Both the position numbers and the translations under genes were made by a program. Below, in pieces: positions 59,207-64,000 of a DNA stretch of 64,000 nucleotides (position 1 is its first letter; every line of letters starts with the position of its first letter). The stretch lies in contig NZ_QEHM01000004.1 of assembly GCF_003116585.1 (NCBI RefSeq), forward strand, positions 124,001 through 188,000. Reading direction: 5' to 3'. The stretch comes from Albibacillus kandeliae. GTDB taxonomy: Bacteria > Pseudomonadota > Alphaproteobacteria > Rhodobacterales > Rhodobacteraceae. The notes below the pieces were generated by a model. The model ran no database searches and was not told where the DNA came from. It saw only the letters and a list, made by a program, of their open reading frames with translations.

Positions 59207-60522
59207 GCCGCGGCCTTTCCGCCCAGCGCCCGGATCCAGCCTGTCACCGCGCTGCGATAAGTCGCCTTGTCGACGTAATAGGCCATGCGGGGCAGCTTGA
59301 GGTACTGCATCCCCCCCGTGGCCCGGTCGAACCCGGCGGCCTTTTCGGCCTGCAGCTTCAGCGCCCCGGCCTCCCCGGCGCGCAGCCCGTTCAGATAGCG
59401 CGCCACCATCTCGGCCTGTTCGTGCCGCCCCTGCCAGCCCAGCCCGCTCGCCTCGACCATGCCGAGGACAAAGAGGTCGTCGCGGTCGGGGTGCATGCAG
59501 TTGAGATAGAGATGCGGGGCATCGCCCTGCCAGTTCAGCTCTGCCGTGTCGATGAAGGGATAGTGCAGCCGATACCCGGTGGCCGCGAGGATCATGTCGT
59601 AATCCGACGCGCTGCCATCCTTGAAGTACACGGTGTTGCCATCGAACCGCTCGATATCCGCGCGCACCTTCAGGTCGCCATGTCCCGCATGGAACAGGAT
59701 CAGCGAGTTGACGATGGGGTGGCTCTCGTACAGCCGGTAATCCGGCGCGGGAAACCCGTACTTCTGCGGGTTGCCGACGAACCATTTCAGGATCATCCCG
59801 TCGACCTTGCGCTTGAGCCACATGGGCAGCTTGATCGCTCCGCCCAGCGTATCGGCGGGCCGCCCGAACACGTACTTCGGCACGAAGTAATAGCCGCGCC
59901 GCATCGAGATATCGCAGCTCTTGCCGTGGTGGATCGCGTCCACCGCGATGTCACAGCCGGAGTTGCCCGCACCGATCACCAGCACCCGCTTGTCGCGGAA
60001 CTGCTCGGCCGACCGGTACGCGGCCGAGTGGATCAGCTCGCCGTCGAACGTGCCCGGGAACGCGGGCAGGTTCGGCTCCGAGAGCGTGCCGTTGGCAATC
60101 ATCACCCCGGCAAAGATCTCCTCGTGCTCCCCCCCAGCGTCGCGCCAGCGCAGCCGCCAGCCTTCACCACTGCCGCCCAGCGGCTCGACCCGCAGCACCT
60201 CCGCCCCGAAGCGGTAGTGGTCGCGCAGACCGAAGTGATCGGCGAAGGCCCGGAAATACCGCGCCATCTCGCGGTGCGAGGGATACTCCGCCACCTCGGG
60301 CGCCATCGGGAAGTCGGTGAACTCCGTCATCGTCTTGGACGAAATCAGGTGCGCCGACTCGTACATCGTCGAGCGTGGCGCATCGATATCCCAGAGGCCG
60401 CCCACATCCGAGTGCAGCTCGAACCCCTGGAAATCGATTCCCTGCTGTTTCAGTACCTTGGCGGCGGCGAGCCCCATCGGGCCGGCGCCGATCAGGGCAA
60501 ACTTGCCCTCAGGCTGCGTCAT
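59203..60522 (-). CDS. Flavin-containing monooxygenase, first gene of a TetR-controlled operon
   Basis: 439 residues. FAD motif GAGPMG near 13, FMO-identifying region FPGTFDGELIHSAAYR, NADPH motif GAGNSG and C-terminal LAATGYRLHYPF. Such enzymes oxygenate N or S atoms, or act as Baeyer-Villiger oxygenases on ketones. The start lies 30 bases from a palindromic operator. It heads the unit FMO-BASS-epimerase-SDR, all with 4-base overlaps. Substrate unknown. Confidence 0.9.
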   Translation of the reverse strand: MTQPEGKFALIGAGPMGLAAAKVLKQQGIDFQGFELHSDVGGLWDIDAPRSTMYESAHLISSKTMTEFTDFPMAPEVAEYPSHREMARYFRAFADHFGLRDHYRFGAEVLRVEPLGGSGEGWRLRWRDAGGEHEEIFAGVMIANGTLSEPNLPAFPGTFDGELIHSAAYRSAEQFRDKRVLVIGAGNSGCDIAVDAIHHGKSCDISMRRGYYFVPKYVFGRPADTLGGAIKLPMWLKRKVDGMILKWFVGNPQKYGFPAPDYRLYESHPIVNSLILFHAGHGDLKVRADIERFDGNTVYFKDGSASDYDMILAATGYRLHYPFIDTAELNWQGDAPHLYLNCMHPDRDDLFVLGMVEASGLGWQGRHEQAEMVARYLNGLRAGEAGALKLQAEKAAGFDRATGGMQYLKLPRMAYYVDKATYRSAVTGWIRALGGKAAA

Positions 60523-60551
60523 CCTGTTCCTCCCATTCTCCGCCTCTTAGC

Positions 60552-60567
60552 TTGAACATTTGTTCAA
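60552..60567. promoter_or_regulatory. Perfect 16-bp palindrome, likely TetR operator
   Basis: TTGAACATTTGTTCAA is perfectly symmetric and lies in the 64-base gap between the divergent FMO operon (start 60522) and tetR gene (start 60587). It would let one TetR dimer control both transcripts. Confidence 0.75.
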
Positions 60568-60586
60568 TATAAGGCAAGCTGTTTTC

Positions 60587-61264
60587 ATGGGAGCCGGGAA
60601 AACCACGCCGAAACAAAGACAAAGAGCCCCGTCGCAACGGGCGCTGGAGAACCGCGCCCGCATCCTGGACGCCGCCGAACAGGTCTTTGCGCGGGATGGA
60701 TTCGACGGCGCGACGATCCGCCGGATCGCCGAGCTGGCCGGGGTGCCGCTGGGTCTGGTGAACCACCACATGGGTAGCAAGGAAGCACTGTTCCAGACGG
60801 TGGTCGGCCGCCGCGCCGAGGAGCTTTCGACCGCGCGCCTTGACGCGCTCGACACCCTCGAGCGCGAGGACGGGATCACGCTCGACCGCCTGCTCGGCGC
60901 CTTCTTCCGCCCCTACCTCGACCGGGCCGGGGCCGACGCCAAGTGGCGCGCCTACGCAAGGCTGGTGGCGCAGGTCTCGGCCGACCCCACGTGGCACCAC
61001 CTCTCCGAGACCTACTTCGACCCGACCGCCCGCCGCTTCATTGCCGGGATCGCGCGCCTCTATCCCGGCGTGCGTACTGCCGACGTGTCCGAAGCCTTCG
61101 TCTACTCGGTCTCCGCCATGCTGGCCTACCAGACCTCGCACTGGCGCATCGGCGCCCTCGCCGGCGACACCGGCGCCACGGGAACCGCCGAGGCCCTGAT
61201 CGCCTTCTGCGCCGCCGGCATCAACGCGCACCTCTCGGCAGCAATGCCACCCGCAGGCTCCTGA
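60587..61264 (+). CDS. TetR-family transcriptional regulator
   Basis: 225 residues from ATG 60587; the earlier in-frame TTG 60560 lies in the palindrome and is rejected. The N-terminal HTH is RILDAAEQVFARDGFDGATI, IAELAGVPLGLVNHHMGSKE. The C-terminal domain resembles those of regulators for hydrophobic ligands. Divergent from the monooxygenase operon with the operator between. Confidence 0.9.
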   Translation: MGAGKTTPKQRQRAPSQRALENRARILDAAEQVFARDGFDGATIRRIAELAGVPLGLVNHHMGSKEALFQTVVGRRAEELSTARLDALDTLEREDGITLDRLLGAFFRPYLDRAGADAKWRAYARLVAQVSADPTWHHLSETYFDPTARRFIAGIARLYPGVRTADVSEAFVYSVSAMLAYQTSHWRIGALAGDTGATGTAEALIAFCAAGINAHLSAAMPPAGS

Positions 61265-61499
61265 CTCCGGGAGCCACACCCACAAGGGAACCGTCGAAGC
61301 CCCATCCCGCGACAAGGCGCGCGAACCACTCAACCACCAGAACCAGCCCCACCACCGCGCCCCCGCAAAAGCTCCGCTCCCCCGCAAGCCCCCGGCCCGG
61401 CGCACCAATTTCCCACCCCCACGACAAATTCGCCGCGCATCCCCGACCCCGGACAATTTCGCCTTGTCTCCCCCCCGCATCGCCGCTACACGGGTCGAC

Positions 61500-61589
61500 G
61501 GAGACGTGGCCGAGTGGTCGAAGGCGCTCCCCTGCTAAGGGAGTATACCGGAAACGGTATCGAGGGTTCGAATCCCTTCGTCTCCGCCA
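61500..61589 (+). tRNA. tRNA-Ser(GCT)
   Basis: 90 bases with encoded CCA (61587-61589) and a long variable arm (TATACCGGAAACGGTATC), as required for serine. Acceptor GGAGACG/CGTCTCC. Anticodon loop CTGCTAA gives GCT. The 235 bases before it show no gene. Confidence 0.97.
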
Positions 61590-61628
61590 TCCACCCAATA
61601 TGAGCCGCGCCGCTCTGGCGCCCGCCCC

Positions 61629-62693
61629 CTACCCGTTGCGCGTGGCAAGGACAGCGTCGACCTGTCCGACGAGGGCATCGAGACCCGGGGTCGCATCAAG
61701 GCCGAGGGCCTGTGCGGTGCGTTGCACCATCTTGTCGACTCGTTCCACGGCCGGGGCCCCGGCGCCGATGGCCTTGGCGAAGGACGAGGGCCGGGTGAGG
61801 GCCAGCGCCGCCTTGGCGTAGGGCTCGAAGGGGACGAGGTCGTCGCGCTCGGCACCGGCGCCGAGGACCACGTCCAGCGTCCAGTCGTAGAGCGCCCGGC
61901 TTTCCTCAAGGTCCGTGTGCACCGCCTCGCGGATCGTCACAATGGTGCCGTCCGGGCGCAGGCAGCGGCAGTTGCCCGCGATCAGCATCGGCCATTTCGC
62001 CAGCGGCACGTGCACCGCGCGGTGGGACAGGATGCGCACCGGCAGCGGCGCGCCCTCGACGCGATAGGCCGAGACATCGCGCGCCAGCGTTTCCAGCATC
62101 TCCTGGTGCGCGGGTCGGGCAAAGGGCGCGACCTTGAAGTTCGAGGTCAGCGTCACGGTCAGGTCGTTCGGGCGCCCGGGGTCCAGCCGGACCGCCTGGG
62201 CATCGGGGCTGGCGGCGGTGATGCGCTCCGGGTCGATCGCCTGCCATGCCTCCCAGCTGCGATAGGCCGGCTCCAGTTCCGCCACGTCGAAGGTCGAGAG
62301 GCGACGCAGGAAGGGCGGCGGCGGGGCGTTCATCAGCGAGATCACCGGCAGACCGGCCTCGCCGATCCGCTGCACCAGCGCGGTGACCTCGGGGGCGGCA
62401 TACTGCGGCTCGCCCATGGCCAGCAGCACGAGGTCGAAGCCCTTCGGCGACACCTCCGTCCCGGTCAGCCCCAGCACGCCCTCGGCGGCCAGTCCGCGCC
62501 GTGCGGGCACGTGCAGGCGCTTTTCGATCTGACCGCCCCGCCGCAGCAGGGTGACCGAGGCGCCATGATCCGAGATCTGGGCCTGCTCCTGATCACGGCA
62601 GACGAGGGTCACGCGATGCCCCGCAAGGCAGATGCGGACCGCGGGCAACAGGCCGTAAGCCGCGCCCAGCACAAGAATGTTCAGCGATGTCAT
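61629..62693 (-). CDS. Ketopantoate-reductase-like / opine-dehydrogenase-like oxidoreductase
   Basis: 354 residues. The N-terminal Rossmann domain resembles ketopantoate reductase (LNILVLGAAYGLLPAVRICL), but the glycine motif is altered (GAAYGL instead of GAGAIG). The C-terminal part has KWPMLIAGNCRCLRPDG and a helical end as in KPR/opine dehydrogenases. Its ATG overlaps the stop of the carrier-acyltransferase gene, so both work in one pathway. The substrate is unknown; a carrier-bound or N-linked keto acid is possible. Confidence 0.75.
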   Translation of the reverse strand: MTSLNILVLGAAYGLLPAVRICLAGHRVTLVCRDQEQAQISDHGASVTLLRRGGQIEKRLHVPARRGLAAEGVLGLTGTEVSPKGFDLVLLAMGEPQYAAPEVTALVQRIGEAGLPVISLMNAPPPPFLRRLSTFDVAELEPAYRSWEAWQAIDPERITAASPDAQAVRLDPGRPNDLTVTLTSNFKVAPFARPAHQEMLETLARDVSAYRVEGAPLPVRILSHRAVHVPLAKWPMLIAGNCRCLRPDGTIVTIREAVHTDLEESRALYDWTLDVVLGAGAERDDLVPFEPYAKAALALTRPSSFAKAIGAGAPAVERVDKMVQRTAQALGLDATPGLDALVGQVDAVLATRNG

Positions 62694-64000
62694 GAGGTCG
62701 TTTCTTCCCGGTTCGAGCCCTGCGGGCGGTTGCGCGCGCCAAAGGTTATGCGCTTGCTGGCAAGCCTGTTGATGCCCAGCCAGTCGGTGACCGGCCGCAG
62801 GGCCATGCCCAGCAGGACACCGCCCGCCAGTTGCAGCGCGACGAGGAGGGGCAGCGGCACCAACCCCGGCGCAACCCCGTCAATGACAAAGGCGATGACG
62901 CGGTGGCCGAGGTAGATCATCAGCGCATAGCCCGAGATCGCCATCAGCACGGTCGACAGCAGCCGCGGCAGCCGGACGTAGGGCACGAAGACGCAAAGCG
63001 CCAGTGCGACCATCCACGCGACCTCACCGTTGGTGGTGTAGATCAGCTGTGCCAGGGCGAAATGCGCGACGGCCAGCGCCAGTGCCACGTTCCTGCGCCG
63101 GTCCGTATCGGCCACCGCCAGCAGTGCGCCCAGCGTGAAGAAGGGCAGGATCGTTGTCGGCGAGCGCATCAGCAGCACGGCCACCTCCCAGAGGTTTCCG
63201 ACCTGCAGCGGCCCCAGCATCAGCCCTGTCAGCAGGATCCCGACGCCCTCGGCGATGCCAAAGAACACCAGCGTCCCACGCCAGGGGTCCCGCTTCAGCG
63301 CGGCCAGGATGCGCGGCACCCCCAGCAGCACCCCGAGCAGAACAAAGATCTGCAGGTAGACATGCAGGAACCACAGCCAGCCGACGTGCAGGTACTCGGT
63401 CCCCGGGTCGGGGAACAGGAAGTCGGCCAGGCGCCAGAGGTTCTCGTAGGGCAGGATGGTGGAAAGAGCCGGATTGTCGCCGAGGTAGAGGTGCGCCACG
63501 TAGAGCACCAGCGACACCGGGACCAGCGGCACCAGCAGCTTGGCGATGAGCGCCCAGATGCGACCGGTCCGGCCATCGGTCATGATCGCGGGCAGGTGCA
63601 TGCGGCCAAAGGAGAACCCGGCCAGCGCGATCAGGACAAGCGACGCCCCGACCCCGAGCTTGAGCCCCTCGTGGTGCAGCACGACGACAATGATGGCGAG
63701 GCTGCGCAGAACGATGAAGGTGTCGAGGCGGCGGAAGCGGTCCAGCCAGCCCTTCGCCTCCGCAGGCGGGGCGTTGGCCGGGCCATGCTGCGCCAGTTCC
63801 GAGACCGGCAGCCATTCCCACATCTCGGGCAGGTCAAAGCCGAGGGCCTCGAGCTCGAGCCGGATCTCGATGGTCGAGAGGCTGTCGGCACCGAGGTCGA
63901 AGAGCGAGTCGTCACGATGAACCTGCCGCCGCGCGGTCCGGCGGGCGTAGACCTTTGCGACCGCCTGCTCATCCGCCCCGGCGGGAGGCGTCGCCGCGCC
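62690..64000 (-). CDS. Acyl/peptidyl carrier domain fused to a membrane acyltransferase-3 (5' end outside window)
   Basis: The frame stays open from the right edge (64000) to TGA 62690, giving at least 436 residues. The first 75 or so visible residues form a phosphopantetheine carrier domain: DDSLFDLGADSLSTIEIRLE with the attachment serine in ADSLS. About 10 membrane helices follow, beginning with FIVLRSLAIIVVVLHHEGLK, which carries the Arg and His of acyltransferase-3 proteins. Further domains (an adenylation domain?) may lie upstream outside the window. The fusion suggests direct transfer of a carrier-bound acyl group to a membrane or surface acceptor. The internal ATG 63823 is not the true start. 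Confidence 0.85.
   Translation of the reverse strand, partial: GAATPPAGADEQAVAKVYARRTARRQVHRDDSLFDLGADSLSTIEIRLELEALGFDLPEMWEWLPVSELAQHGPANAPPAEAKGWLDRFRRLDTFIVLRSLAIIVVVLHHEGLKLGVGASLVLIALAGFSFGRMHLPAIMTDGRTGRIWALIAKLLVPLVPVSLVLYVAHLYLGDNPALSTILPYENLWRLADFLFPDPGTEYLHVGWLWFLHVYLQIFVLLGVLLGVPRILAALKRDPWRGTLVFFGIAEGVGILLTGLMLGPLQVGNLWEVAVLLMRSPTTILPFFTLGALLAVADTDRRRNVALALAVAHFALAQLIYTTNGEVAWMVALALCVFVPYVRLPRLLSTVLMAISGYALMIYLGHRVIAFVIDGVAPGLVPLPLLVALQLAGGVLLGMALRPVTDWLGINRLASKRITFGARNRPQGSNREETTS

Noticed and set aside
60560-60586. TTG 60560 as start of the tetR gene
   Set aside because: It lies inside the palindromic operator and adds nine residues outside the family; ATG 60587 fits the HTH start.

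Overview
The window is GC-rich, gene-dense DNA that reads as a chromosome segment of a marine-type alphaproteobacterium of the Rhodobacteraceae (Roseobacter group). Support: the block murA-DUF2948-hisD-UPF0262-phosphatase-infA-maf-RNase E/G-yacG; a methionine synthase split into two proteins; cysteine-free L31; a HisD paralogue of the sulfopropanediol dehydrogenase type; and a short intergenic repeat (reverse complement GAGTATTTGG...AGAAAAGATG) near gene ends. No phage, insertion sequence, plasmid gene or CRISPR array is visible.

Layout. 1-7.3 kb: an Fe/2-oxoglutarate oxygenase with a divergent LysR regulator, propionyl-CoA synthetase (prpE) behind two TTTGCAAA boxes, a lipoprotein, and an HpsN-like dehydrogenase with its own divergent LysR. 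7.3-20.7 kb: LMW phosphatase, a small secreted protein, sirtuin cobB, a copper-chaperone pair, rpmB, meaB, hrpB, gnd, a Nudix hydrolase, a PiT phosphate transporter, a ketopantoate-reductase-like gene and a D-2-hydroxyacid dehydrogenase. 20.8-30 kb: tRNA-Thr, then the murA to yacG housekeeping run, interrupted by a SnoaL/GNAT/nitrilase trio, then tRNA-Phe.

30-41.6 kb is the most striking part. Three cobalamin riboswitches lie within 3.3 kb. One (minus strand) precedes nrdHIEF, the B12-independent class Ib ribonucleotide reductase. One (plus) precedes a Rieske oxygenase/reductase pair that looks like glycine betaine monooxygenase gbcAB. One (plus) precedes an unrecognised 100-residue gene followed by split metH. 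For the first two, a short complement of the Shine-Dalgarno sequence lies between aptamer and start codon, which suggests translational control. PrpE and MeaB (propionate to methylmalonyl-CoA, itself a B12 pathway) add to the B12 and one-carbon theme.

41.6-52.8 kb: a second Rieske oxygenase; a probable small RNA with promoter and terminator-like hairpin just upstream of ffh; ffh; three tandem paralogous acetyltransferases; chorismate mutase; rpsP; rimM. On the minus strand are a frameshifted gene, rpmE, rplS, a small membrane protein, a HemG-like flavodoxin behind an FNR-type box, an M20 peptidase and trmD. The usual ffh-rpsP-rimM-trmD-rplS order is therefore split over both strands.

52.8-64 kb: a TPR sulfotransferase, a MipZ/ParA ATPase, a two-gene VOC/DOPA-dioxygenase unit, then a tightly overlapping operon (flavin monooxygenase, BASS-type transporter, NAD-epimerase, SDR) divergent from a TetR gene across a perfect 16-bp palindrome. 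After tRNA-Ser comes an operon cut by the window edge: a carrier-protein domain fused to a multi-spanning acyltransferase-3 domain, overlapping a ketopantoate-reductase-like gene.
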